This document shows, one piece after another, positions 23,701-35,599 of a stretch of DNA of 64,000 bases. Position 1 is the stretch's first letter; each line of letters begins with the position of its first letter. The translations under genes were made by a program, and so were the position numbers. The notes under the pieces were generated by a model. The model was not told the DNA's origin and did not search any database. It saw only the letters and a list, made by a program, of their open reading frames with translations. The stretch is from Silene latifolia (lineage: Eukaryota; Streptophyta; Magnoliopsida; Caryophyllales; Caryophyllaceae), in contig NC_133530.1 of the NCBI RefSeq assembly GCF_048544455.1, forward strand, positions 17,289,748 through 17,353,747, given 5' to 3'.

Positions 23701-25523
23701 AAGCCTAAATGTGAATCCAAAAATTACCTGGTGATTGTGTTACTGCCTAAAATCTTGAAATCTAGAATTAAATTCTTACGAAGATGCAAGAAGTTAATGT
23801 ACACCGGCTTCATGGAATCATTGAAGTCATATTCTTGTATGTTTATGCTATTTAAAACATCCAGACTGTAGAGTCCTGCAGAATAACTGCTTACTGCTAA
23901 GTGATAAGTCTCAAAGTGCTGTGAAAATTGGCTAGGGAGTATGACCTTTTGGTTTCAGTTGCATTTTTCGATACCAATGTTTGGTAGAGATTGTCTATTT
24001 CTAAGTTGTTTGAACTGGAAGATGCCTTGGACAAGATACCCTGAAGTATTCTGTTCACACTATTTCATAATCAAGCGGCCACATCGATTTCGTCTTTTTC
24101 ACACTGGTTGTCTTTTATTTTCGCTTGACGTGTATCACCGCCAATATTATTTAGCTTGCCCTTCCTCACACTTGATTTATTAATGATATGCTTATTAAGG
24201 TAACTACATCATACCTTTGAGTAAACAACACGCGACTTTTAACTTTGAACTAATACCTGTGTAAAACCACCGTAAAGTATCTTTGTTTAAATCATGGCCA
24301 ATTGGCCATAGTGTACTGTTGATCACTTTGTAAGTACTGTCAATGATCTCTCGTCATTCTCTGAGTAATTTATTTTATATATTGTTGCAGACAAGCATGG
24401 GGTCATCCTTACGGGTTCCACGATCACAATCTGTTGGCTTTAGCTGAGGCTGAGCGTCGTTTACTGGAATCTGAATATGACGATTATGCAGTTGCAACTG
24501 CTGGCAATGTCACATGTTTACGCTCAATTGCTATCATTGTATGACTTCTTTCTAGTTTCTACGATTGGTTATTTCGTATGAACTGTTTTGATTGAATTTT
24601 GTGTTTTATATCCTCCGAAGCTTACGGTCTGATGTATGAATTTTTCAGTTGATGTTTATCTTGATGATCCACCAAGTGCTGATGATCACTAGAGATTTCG
24701 GGCTTATGGAGGGGTATTCGGCATTTCTCAACGTAAGTTTGGCATCAACTCTTCATTATGTTGAGTTGTTTACGTATTTCTTTGTGGCGTCTTATTCAAT
24801 TGTTGAAGTTTCCATTTTGATCAAGTTTTGTGATGTACAATGACCTACTGGCCCTCCGTTTGCTTTCTCTCTTTCGTCTTTGGACAAAAAGTCACGGTAG
24901 AGACAGCGTGTATTGTATTGATATATCTGGTTTTCCTTCTTTAATGTTTCTTCAGCAAAATGCCATCAAAACATGGGGTTTTTGCTGATGTTTTCAATGA
25001 CGTCGACCATCGTAAATTGTAGAATTCTATGGTTGTAAAGCGGACATTAATACATCACTGGTTTTGTTTTCTTCCCTATGCGAGGCAGACCCGCTGGTTT
25101 GGAAGGTTTTACTGAATCAACAGACTAATCTTTGTTTCTGTTAATGCAGTTTCAGGTTTCCCTCCTGCAACTTGCGGGATTTCTTCTTCCATGCTACGTC
25201 TTGGCTCGCTCATGGTATATTTTACATACCAGACGGAGACGACAGGTTAGTTTTGCATCATTCTCCGGATTTTCAAGGGTTTTTGAAATTCAATTTAAAT
25301 TGTGAAATCACTGGACAGAAACTAATCAACATTTGGTTTCTGGTTTCTAGGGCTAAATCGTTGATTCTTAATCAAATTAACCAACCAATCCGCCACATTA
25401 ATCTTTCAGAAGACTCAAAGAGTCCAGAGGGTATCAACTGGAGACGACTACTCGTTTCTCCAGCTAGCGCGATTTAGATGTTTCAAATTATGCATTGTAG
25501 AGGAAAAAGTGCGAAAATTGTAA
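20793..25523 (+). CDS. RING-CH (MARCH-type) membrane E3 ubiquitin ligase
   Basis: Seven exons: 20793-21068, 22915-22986, 23103-23170, 24391-24538, 24649-24732, 25150-25245 and 25410-25523, about 285 aa. The C4HC3 RING-CH finger has ligands C69, C72, C85, C87, H95, C98, C111 and C114 and is split by intron 1. It is followed by AWGHPYGFHDHNLLALAEAE, typical of the plant family that adds a DUF3675 segment. Two hydrophobic stretches (about 178-205 and 217-241) should span a membrane, ending in a basic RRRRQ tail. Family members transfer ubiquitin to membrane or vesicle proteins; the substrate here is unknown. The start is the first ATG in frame. The last exon is the weakest part: acceptor TTTCAG at 25409 keeps the frame, whereas the TCTAG at 25350 would give an immediate stop. 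Confidence 0.85.
21515..21574. repeat. Palindromic GAGACCGTCTC repeats in intron 1
   Basis: Three adjacent copies of a GTGAGACCGTCTCAC-like palindrome, the second and third with one or two changes. Noncoding, inside the first intron of the RING-CH gene. Confidence 0.6.
22134..22363. mobile_element. Stowaway-like MITE in RING-CH intron 1
   Basis: The left end CTCCCTCGGTTTTGCTCATT follows TA (22132-22133). A roughly inverted AAACAAATAAACGAGATGAA lies at the right. The right border is diverged and approximate. Confidence 0.45.
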
Positions 25524-25840
25524 ATGAAAAAATAGTGTCCTTTTATCACTTGCTGCTCTCGCTTTGGGTTCATTTACGACCCCATGATTCATGAGAAGCG
25601 AGATTCAGACTCGGGTTTAACAGTAAATGTATTTGAGCTGTGAATTGATGGTATGGATCGGCAAAGTCAGTTGTAGCCATATAAGACTGATTCGGGGTGT
25701 AAGAAATGTTCTTAGCCTGCGATTATTGCTCGTTGCTGCTTCTTTTTTCGACATCAAGTTCAATTTTATTGTTAGTAATTCACATGACATCTACAAAAAG
25801 ATATTAAAATTGAAAGCATACCATCTATGAATATAAAAAA

Positions 25841-26251
25841 GGGTTATTTCATAATAATAATCCATCATATTGGTGGTATGTAATAATCACTTCATCCTAT
25901 CAATAATCTCAATGCGTACCAAAAAAAAAAAAAATCAATAATCTCAATTAAATCCAACTTAAGCACCATACCTTCCAATAACGAACCAGCTAATATTTTT
26001 GTATGTTTATGTGTATCAAATAAACTAAGTATTTGATTCATCACTTGAAAATATTACACATAAACATCACATATACCACCAGTTAGGTTGTCCAAAAACT
26101 ATCAAATATTCCAACATAAACTTAAAAAAAATATCAGTTGGTTCGTTATTAGAAGGTATGGTGCTTAGGTTGGATTTAATTGGGATTATTGATAGGATTT
26201 AGTGATTATTGCAAACCACTAATAGTATGGATTATTGTTATGAAATAATCC
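25841..26251. mobile_element. Mutator-like foldback MITE, same family as 1148-2386
   Basis: The 411-bp element is almost wholly palindromic, with inverted arms of roughly 150-190 bases starting GGGTTATTTCATAATAATAA (left) and GGATTATTTCATAACAATAA (right, minus strand). A perfect 9-bp duplication TATAAAAAA flanks it (25832-25840, 26252-26260). The first ~25 terminal bases match the 1148-2386 element, so both belong to one family. Confidence 0.85.
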
Positions 26252-26260
26252 TATAAAAAA

Positions 26261-28560
26261 AGGATTCAATTTTATTGAATTAGGTACTCCGTACTTAACA
26301 ATTCCCTTCATTACCGTGTTTCAAATTCTTCACTGATCATTAATTCTAAATTTTATAACCATAAATTTTATAGTGTTAATACCATATAACCATAATGTTA
26401 CTTATAAAACTCTTGATTGTTTTTGTTTAATACACAACAAATTTATGAATAAAATACGAGCGAGGCTATGGATAGACTCTTTCAAGTCCTTTTCGATCTT
26501 CCCCTCTCCTAGCGAGACAAAATAGTATATTCTAGCCACTTGCATTTGTTGCACCGATAAGCTATCATAACCCAAAAAGAGTTTAGTGGCGCTAGTTGGG
26601 AACATAAGCCATTGGGCTAGCATGTCCCAGCACGGCCCATGATCCATTTTAGCGCGATACGACACAACATAAGTCGTGCCTGAGCCGAAGTTTGAGAAAG
26701 AAGGTCTTGCCTATCCCCGACACGATACAACTCATTTGGGCATGACACGCCCAAGTACGACACGACACGACATAGGTTGTGTCTGAGCCGTAATTTTTAT
26801 TTCACAGACACGACACAAAACCCACCAATTCACCTTCCCAAACCTGGCAATGGCACAGATATCGTCACAAGGCACAACCCACTTCCATCTCTATATGTGG
26901 CGAAGGTTGAAAAATCAATTCAAAACTACCCATCAAACACCCAATAATACAAAAACCAAACATTTACCAAAGTTAAAAAATTATAAACAAACAAAAGAAT
27001 TCAGTAAAACTATGTACATGATGTATCCAAGAAGAAGCACAAAATTGTACTCTATATAAACAGATAGATAAGTCCAAATTCAAACTGAATTAATGAGCCA
27101 AAAAAATGGACAAAATTTTCTAAAGGATCAAGTCCAAAAGGAAAAGGACATTTTGTATGTGGAGAGCAAAACGCGTATGACATAAACAAGTCCTTTTCAT
27201 ACAACACTTAAAAAATGGTCTTATTTTCAACTCAAATTGCTACATCAAAATGACTTCACCTTCTGTAACAACCAATATGTTCAAATTTCTTCAATTTTCT
27301 CTCAAATCCATCATAACTACTTTACATGGTTGTAAATTAGCTGTCATTCGAGGGGAGACGGGTTTGCGATTGATAAGGTCTTAGTCTAATGATTAAAATA
27401 ATGTTGTTACGATAAGAATGTACGATTTGGAGTTTTATTGGGTTTATTATTATATTCACACCGGTGAGAAAAAGTTTTAAAAGTGCACCTATTATTTAAC
27501 AAATTCTAAAATTGCTAAATTTACACTTAAATTTCAATTTTAAATAAAAAACAATTTTTAATTAGATTTTTAAACTTGGACTCCTTATCAAACTTGTACA
27601 TCACAAGATATCATAATTTTGATGGATTAAAACAATATATAAAACCATTTATATCAAAATCATGCCTTCTTCAAATTAAAACTTGGATAAAGTAGAACGA
27701 TTTTGAACTAAAAGAAACTAAAATTATACTTGAACATAAACTAAGTCTTGAAAAGCGGACCTAAATAACATGACTACACGAGTATCAACTATCAAGTAAC
27801 ACTAAATTTCTTCCTATTCTTTTACTTCCCCATAAATATAAACATAAACTGCAATACTGAACCTAAACAGAAATAAAATTAAATTAAACCGAACTAATGG
27901 AAACTAAAACATATTATAAGTAACTGAACTAACTAAAGTGAACTGAAAACAAGTCTTAAAAACCCGCACCTAAATAATTCGTATTACGAAGTAAGTAACA
28001 CTAAGCCCTGTTCTTTATAACTTAATTTCAGCCCTCATTCGACTCGCTTCACCTCAGTCCTCAGCTTATATTTAATCTCTTCAAATCTCAATTCAGTTTA
28101 ATCCAGCTTCATTGAAAAAAAAAAATTAAATTTCTTCCTTTATTATTTTCTCCCTAGTGATTATGATTATATATTATATTATAAATCTCCTCTCATTTAA
28201 TTCATGTTACCTTCCCAATTTCCCCCCTCTCCTTATTTTAAACCTTCATTTCTAACATACCCACATAAAACCTCTTTTTTATGACAACAAATATACACAT
28301 ATTCACCCAAAAACTCATAATTTCCACCTAAATACACCCAAAAAAAAAAAATCAAATTTTCTCATAATAATGATGTTTTTTAGGGTACCCAAAATCAAAA
28401 TTAACTAAAATTCTGCTTTTAAGCTGATAATGCGTTGATAACTGACCAAGTTGCTAATAAAGTTTCAACCTTTACCAAAATTCAACACAAAAATTTGTAT
28501 TTTTCTGGCTTTTTTGCTCTGTTTTTCCTCTGCTTTTATGTGGGTTTATTTTTATTGGAA
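26261..28560. other. AT-rich intergenic region
   Basis: No supported gene in 2.3 kb. At about 26600-26830 is a block of CACGACACGAC/GGGCTAGCATGTCCCAGCACG words, probably a degenerate hAT-like repeat; the minus ORF at 26402-26665 overlaps it and is not convincing. The last few hundred bases probably hold the bHLH promoter. Confidence 0.45.
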
Positions 28561-28570
28561 CATAAATAAA

Positions 28571-31217
28571 GAGAACTCACTACACAAAGCTTGAGTTTTT
28601 ATCAAATTCATCCTATGATCTCAATGTAAGTATAATTTTAATTTTAATTAGAAATATTTTGTTAATTTAATGTGTTTTTTTTGTTGTTGTTTATTGATTG
28701 AAGATTGTTGGATTTTTATTTTTTATTTTTAATATTGGTGTTTGTTATGGGTTCTTAATTTTCTGGGTATTTGTTGATAAATTGCATGCATGATTATAAT
28801 ATGTGTTTGTAGATGCCACTAGAGAGTTGACAAAGTATTAACTCCGCCTTGATCATTTGTTTACCTTTTTTTTATTCTCGATTGTCAAGGATTAGAATAT
28901 TTAAATTACCAGGGAAATGTCAAAGGGAAGCTTGTTGATTGTTAGCAAAGTACTCACTTTAGAACATGTAAATTACAAGGGAAAAGATTGAAACTTTACT
29001 TAAAATGTCAAGGAGAATGCTTATAATAGATAATTTATGCATCCAAGATTATCAAGATCACATTTTTATGATTAGTGATTGTACTATAGTTAGTTAATTT
29101 TGGATTTTGTTGCTACTAATATGATATATGCATGTAAGATTAGGCCTTAATTTAAATTATTTGCCCTTAGTTTGGTTGTTTACTATTATAATCAAAGGTA
29201 AACAAATGATTGAGACGGAGGGGCCGGGGGGTAGGCGATTTTATTGAAGTACCCATTAATGGAAATTCATTGACACAATCATTTTGTCAGTACTTAGTTA
29301 TTTTAGGTGTTGTGATATAGAAGTGTACTTAATTACTCATAAGTTTTGTGTGTATTTTGTGGGGTTATTATCGTTGTTTGATGACTTTTCCTGTGCATGC
29401 TTCTTGATGGTCTGTTTCAGTGGTCCTGAACTAGCTTAAACTAGTACTATTGTAAAAATTATTGTTTTCCAATTTGATAATAAAGGATTGCAGATTTTGA
29501 ATTAATATCGGATTCTCCGATTTCCATGAAAACCGAATGTTAACTATGGAGTATTTCTTTTGTTTCGTAATATGGAATAAAGCGAAACAACTCAAGAAAT
29601 TGTTTGTGCTTCATATATTGTGAAGCTGTGTTACCCCGACTCTCCAACACAGTGTCATGTGGAGTGGGATACGGTTATTTTGTGCAAAGTTTTCTATTTT
29701 GTGGTCTAAAGTGAAGTGTTGAAGTGTGGTGTCCTATCAGACACGTTGGACATGCGACACGACAACTAAGTGAACTGTCGGAGTAACATAGTTGTGAAGT
29801 AGTCGTTGATCAATGTGATTCTCTTCGAAAACCCTTCAATGTTGAAACACTCTAGGGGTGAGACTCGTACATCTTACACTCTTACCACGTCGTGAAGTTT
29901 TGAGGCATTGGAGACAAACGTAATATGTGGGCTTCATTGTTTTGGTATTAGGTGTGTTGTTCAGCTCTAATGTCTTTGATTTGGATAAGTTGCATATAAA
30001 CAAATGATTGTGTCTCTACTATACTCCGTGTAAGTTACGAGGGATGTATTGACAGCTACACGATTTAATATGAGTATTTGTGGTGAAGTTGTTTGTCTGT
30101 TGTATATTGAATACTGGATGGGATTAGTTAAAGGTGAGTCGTATACACAAACAAAAGAATAAAAAAAAGTCGGTTCTTTTGATATTGCGTTTGTTAATGG
30201 TAAGTATTGTTGGTCAATGAGCTGATGAATAAAATATACTCCGTATCTTGTATCCTTTGGGATTTGTATATAGTTAATCTTCTATCAATTATTTGAATTT
30301 AGGTATTGTTAGCAATTATGCTGAAGTTTAATCTTTAACTTGAGTTCGGTGTCTCTAGCTCAATGTATATAATAAGAGCTTCTGTAATATAATATGATGG
30401 GTTGGCGTGGTCTAGTCATAATCGATAACTACGGCTTGTCTGAAAAGATCAATAAATTTATGTATATTTGCATGGATGCTTGTGACCTGGGATGTTTCCT
30501 TAGTCAATATCAATCTTATTCATAATTAACAAATAGGATTTGTATGCTGTATTTCTTGTTTAGTACCGACATGAGCCTTTCAGCAGCTTCAGTTTATAGA
30601 TGTTTTACTCTTTCTTCAGTGGATTGGAATGCTTGTAGTGAAAAGCTCGTTGTGTTTCTCGGAATCAATATAATATGACGACTGAAGCTAATTAAATAGC
30701 TGGATTATGGCATTTTTAAATGCTTTCAAGTCGTCGTGTATTTGATTGAGTAGTTTAATATTATGCTTCCGCTCCTTGTTTCATGGACTATTTTGTTAGA
30801 TTACGTGTTCCAGAGGACTAACCTCGGTTGCATATATTATTACATTTCTAGATTGTTATTAGATGCATACAATTGGATGTAAGTTTTCTTAAACTTCTCA
30901 CTTTCACTTGTGTGTCGGGGATAAAGCGTGTAGCACTCAGTCTATATGTAATTAACTCTCGTAGTATCATAGAATAGGATGAGTTACATATTGTGGCTTT
31001 TGGAACAACGAAATGTTTTCAGTACTTTTTTCCGTTTGTTGCTTCTCTTTCTCGTAGGTGATCTGAAGGTTATGTATGTATCTATATCCGATCCGCGGAC
31101 TCGAGTCCGATTAACATATATCACACTTCACTGAATTTGGAGCATGAAAAGTTATTTTTGTGTTTGTAGCTATATGATTCAATTGTCTTAGCTATAACTT
31201 ATTTTTGTGTATATCAG
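28571..31217 (+). other. Probable 5' leader exon and 2.6-kb leader intron of the bHLH gene
   Basis: Leader-like sequence ends at 28625 with a good donor (TCAAT|GTAAGTAT). A good acceptor (ATATCAG) ends at 31217, 28 bases before the bHLH ATG. No coding ORF is seen between, so a long 5' UTR intron is inferred. It carries a Stowaway-like MITE. Confidence 0.45.
28842..29222. mobile_element. Stowaway-like MITE in the bHLH leader intron
   Basis: The left end ACTCCGCCTTGATCATTTG and inverted right end CAAATGATTGAGACGGAG share the CATTTGTTTACC motif also seen in the elements at 397-532 and 37421-37516. Borders approximate within a few bases. Confidence 0.6.
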
Positions 31218-31245
31218 TCATCCACGGAGAGGATAAAATTCTGAA

Positions 31246-33077
31246 ATGACTGAGCTGAAGAGGGGTGTGCCTGTTGATCAAGAGAGTCTTACATCATCAT
31301 CCAAGTGTCAGAAGATCGGTATATCAATGTCTAGCAAGGTTGGTTCTTCATGTTATACTGTAACCATTTCACTTACAGAAAAGCTGTCTTGCTAGTCGCT
31401 ACCATGCTCTTTAAGTTACACGCTTTTTACTAATTTTTATCGTAGTTTGTCTTTCAAAGATTCTCTTCTATTTGGTTCTAAATAGGATGAAATAAAGCAA
31501 AATAACTTACTGAAGTGATACCTTTCTTTTTATTGAGAAATATAATTCAATCGGTACAATCCTCATCACGGGTCATCCGTATACAATGGATACAACCTCT
31601 TTCCCCCTTTAACACTAGGGTAGGATTGAGTAAATTTGAATCTCCCTTCTTCAACCATTTGTGGGAGCCCTTGAGCCATTCGGGTATGTTGTGGTTGTGG
31701 TTGGAGGTTGGGAAGGGTAGACGCCGTCACTAGTTTCACATGACGTGTTCTTTCTGCTTGCCAATACTTGAATACAATTGTGAAATAATCTTCATGGACA
31801 CAGGAAAGGAAAGAGAAGCTCGGTGAAAAGATAACCATGCTTCAGCAGCTTGTGTCACCTTATGGCAAGGTATGATTCACATTAATCTTGGTTCTTTAGT
31901 TGTTTTTTTTTTTTTTTGCTCCGTGTACAGTTTTCTGATTGTTCTTATCACTAGTATGTCAGTTTTCTGTCCTGTACAACATTTTCATGTGAAATTTTGA
32001 TGCAGACTGATACGGCTTCTGTCCTGTTAGAGGCGATGGAATACATCAGTTTTCTACATGAGCAAGTAAAGGTTAGATATGCTTCAGTTTCCTGATAATA
32101 CTAGTATATATATAAGGTGGTAACTCTGGATAAACTAGGTTTTAAGTTTTTTCCTGAATAATTGACAAAGAGTTGGCCTAAGAAGGCGTAGAAATAATTT
32201 TTCCATTCCACGACAAGCTTATGAATCTGAATCTAGTTTTGAAAGTTGCGGAGCATGTTACTTTGCTACTTTCCTCTGCTACAACGGCAGTTATTATGCT
32301 CACGGATTAGATTTCACATATGACCTATGAATACCATCGTAACCATCAATTTACATTCTGAGTACCGCTAAAGAATATAATAGACTAAGAATCGACTTTT
32401 GATATTCATTCCTACATAGTTTTTTCTGCTGTGTTGCGCAGTTTGAAACTTGCTTTTGATTGTTACTGCTCTTAAGTCTTAACTACTTTTGGTACTTGTA
32501 GGTCTTGAGTGCTCCATACTTGTATAATAATACTCCAGTCACAAATATGGAGGTAAGTAATGTCGACTCCCGTGTATAGTGAATCTTTGTTATTTTGGCT
32601 TACTCGACTATATTGGGGTCCGGGGGACGCCTTTTATGAAATCATGCTCTCTTTTTGTTGGAAACGGAGCCACAAGGGTACTTTGTTTCTGATGGGTTTG
32701 AAAACGAGATCATGAGTGCCACGCCTCAATGATAGAGAACATATTAATGTTGGGATAAGTTTCTTCTGATAAGGAGTACATTAGTCGCCGTAGTATCATG
32801 TACTCCGTACTAAAAAATTGGGCATTTCGGGCAAAATATCAAACTTCAAGGGCACCGCGTGCATTTTCCGTAATAATGGAAGTCGAACGTTGTGTGGTTA
32901 TTCCTTATCATACACTAACTAGTTATTTCGACTCGTATTTTCTGCCAGGGTGCAGGACAATATAACTTAAGAAACAAAGGCTTGTGCCTTTTACCAGTCT
33001 CACATGCTGATGGAATGGCTCGAAATAATGGTGCCGATATTTGGGCACCCATCAAAACCACTTCCCCGAGGTTTTAG
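31246..33077 (+). CDS. Atypical bHLH transcription factor, bHLH153-like
   Basis: Five exons (31246-31338, 31804-31869, 32006-32071, 32502-32552, 32949-33077) join in phase 0 to give 134 aa. Residues about 32-77 form the helix-loop-helix (ERKEKLGEKITMLQQLVSPY then TDTASVLLEAMEYISFLHEQ). The basic region is short and lacks the full His-Glu-Arg DNA-contact set, so it may act mainly as a dimer partner. The tail NLRNKGLCLLPVS and NGADIWAPIKT is diagnostic of the AtbHLH153 group. Function is not known from sequence. Intron 1 holds an Au-like SINE. In Arabidopsis the corresponding gene lies next to a SEP15 homologue, as it nearly does here. Confidence 0.88.
31545..31712 (+). mobile_element. Au-like SINE in bHLH intron 1
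   Basis: The block CAACCTCTTTCCCCCTTTAA...ACTAGGGTAGGATTG...GTGGGAGCCCTTGAGCCATT...GGGTATGTTG followed by TTG-type repeats has the module order of plant Au SINE 3' bodies. Target duplication not identified. The small ORFs on both strands here are by-products. Confidence 0.5.
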
Positions 33078-35599
33078 CTCTCCCATCACTAATGCAGTAT
33101 GTTGTCTAACAAACGATCGCCTTCTGAAGATCGATTTTCTCCCCTATTCAAATCCAGATTTTGATCGATTCAATTGATGGGAAGTACCAAGTCCGGTACG
33201 TCTGCACTATTAAGCTTATGGGTTAGTTAGTACTTAGTAGATATAAAAGTTCTCGTTGGCTGGTGGTCGATTGTGGTAAGACCGACAATGCGGAATGTAA
33301 ATTAAAGGTGCTCAATTTTGCACTTAAAAACCTTTTGTGCAACTCTCTTAATCATGTAAAATTTAATGCTAAGCTAAGTTTGGGCTGCTCCGAACATGTA
33401 ATTTGGTAACCTAATGAGGTCAGATAGTATATACTAGTACTATTCAGGCTCAAATTTGGACAAAGCCATGCATTTCATGATTTCGGTGTATCTTGCTTCA
33501 GTTGGTCTTGCTTAAGACTGTTTTAACTTAAGATCTCTCATAACCTCTTTTCATTTGCACCTCTATTGTAGTCGGATGTGGGAGCCGTTTTAAGTTACGA
33601 TGGTCTTAAACAAGAATTGGTGATCGTGTGGCGTTATAGGGTACTGCATCACATCATCACTTGCCCTGGCCAACTAATTGAATATTTTATTTTGTTTGAT
33701 TTTGGGGGAGGAGTCATGTTGGATGTTCATTGCCGGCGCGTATTGGCCAAATAATTGAATATTATAATATGTATATGTCCGGGACATGAATTGAGCTTCG
33801 TATGCTAGTGCGACTAGCGTTCCATTTTCGTCTCTCAAATCTCTCAGTTTTCCTGTGCTGCAAAAATAGTTGCCAAAATTCTCCACTAATTAGACTCCAA
33901 AACTCAATTAGGCATAATATTAATTAGGTGCCGCATACTTAGTTACTCCCTTTATTCCAATCATTTGTTTATCTTTATGATACAAAATAAAGTTGGTGGT
34001 GCACGTTTCTTGCTACAAAAACGAGATCTCAATTATCTAGTGTTATTTTATTATGCAATTAGTTGTTATTTCCTTCCTTAAGACAGCCTTTTTCGAGTCT
34101 ATAAAGACAGAATAGTTGCCAATATATTAGTTAGATCATTGAATATTGAATAAGAAAAGAAACAGAATGGCTGTTGCAATTGTGCTATTCGGATCGACGC
34201 GTTTTGTTCCAACCCTGTTATTGTTTGACGTGTTTCAAACTCTAGCCCGATTGATAACAATAGGTCTTGCGATTCAATCAATATTGTTCGATCTATAGGT
34301 CTAGATCGCGCAAATATCCCATTATTCCGATTTCTAGACAGATTTCGAAGCAAATATCTCTCATTCTATTATTGTCCTTATTCTTTAAAACCGCTTCCGC
34401 GCAACTTTCGTATCACTTGAAATAAAAGGAAAAAACTCAAAAAACAAACAACACCCGAATTGTTACGTGTGTTACCGAGTTTTGAACTATTTAGCTTCTC
34501 AAAGCGGTCTCTATTATAGCCACATTATTATTATGATGGTGTTCCACCAAAGGTCTTAGGTTCGAATCCCCTCTCCCCTCTATTATATTTGTGATTAAGT
34601 GCACGCTTCGGACGACATTTTAAAATTAACCTAGTAATTAAAATTTTAAAACTAAAGGCGCTTCTAAAAGTGCTAAAGCTGAAAATACTTGACATGAAAT
34701 ATTTTGTTTTTAGGTAAGCAAATGTTGTAATCAGAGAAAAGTAGGTGACAGTGGAGTCAATGTTGCAGGTCCCTCAAACTGGTGAAATGGCTAAGTCATA
34801 CGCATTATTGCTAGTTCATCTGTTTACATCTATTCTTTCCTTCACCTTCCCGTCACAACAAACACCATCATCATTTTATGTCATCCAACACTTTTTTGAC
34901 TTTTATGAAGTAATAACATTTTTGGGAACATCAAAATTACATGCATTTCTTTCCCTTTCGACACGGTGTAGTGTCTGAGTCGGAGCGTTGGATACGGCTA
35001 TTTTGTGTGAAAATTACAATGCTTTGATCTAAAGCAAAGTGTTGTCTCATATCAGAGTCAGACACGCGACACAACAGCTAAGTAAAGTGTCAAAAGTAAC
35101 ATATATAGGTTTTTCTCGATGTTAACACATATTCACATATAACTCTTTGAATTTGTTATATGTAATTGATTCAGGTTTAAAATTAACTCACTGTTAGCAG
35201 ATTTATTTGACATAAAATCTAATGTTTACAATATCTCGGTATTAATCACTAGATTAAGACATAAGAATGAATCGTGGTTTGTTCTTTTTTTTTGGTACAA
35301 ATGAATCGTGGTTTGTGATTATGGGATTTTCTTAGCAATTTTGCACCGAGTCATCCCTTGTTGGAGAAAAATGACACTGTTTTCAAATTATCCAAGATGA
35401 AAATTGCGTCAAAAATTTGAATATTTGATTAAACTACACCAAATTATTTTTTACAAGCAATTTCCCATAAGAAATCAATAAAATTGTAACATGCTGGCAT
35501 AATTGAAATTCCACTAAAAACCATGCAAATGGTTTAAATCTTTACATCTTTAAAAACAAAAACATAACAATTCATAAATTCAATTTCATGTAGAATTAA
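33078..35599. other. Intergenic between the bHLH and IRX15-type genes
   Basis: The first part is bHLH 3' untranslated and downstream DNA. A single Stowaway-like end lies near 33945-33990 (CTCCCTTTATTCCAATCATT). An anomalous block at 34080-34440 is listed separately. A pol III B-box-like word GGTTCGAATCC at 34559-34569 lacks a recognisable tRNA or A box. Nothing else supported. Confidence 0.45.
34080..34440. other. Compositionally distinct block, origin unknown
   Basis: It is richer in CG dinucleotides and evenly mixed bases than its AT-rich surroundings. It carries an 84-codon minus-strand frame (34353-34099) with stretches such as SQDLLLSIGLEFETRQTITG that read like real protein. I do not recognise the family. 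An organelle-derived fragment (plastid or mitochondrial) is one possibility. Confidence 0.3.

Noticed and set aside
26402-26665. 87-codon minus ORF
   Set aside because: It overlaps a degenerate repeat; no recognisable protein and no gene context.
34559-34569. tRNA or SINE B box (GGTTCGAATCC)
   Set aside because: No A box or cloverleaf could be found at the right distance.
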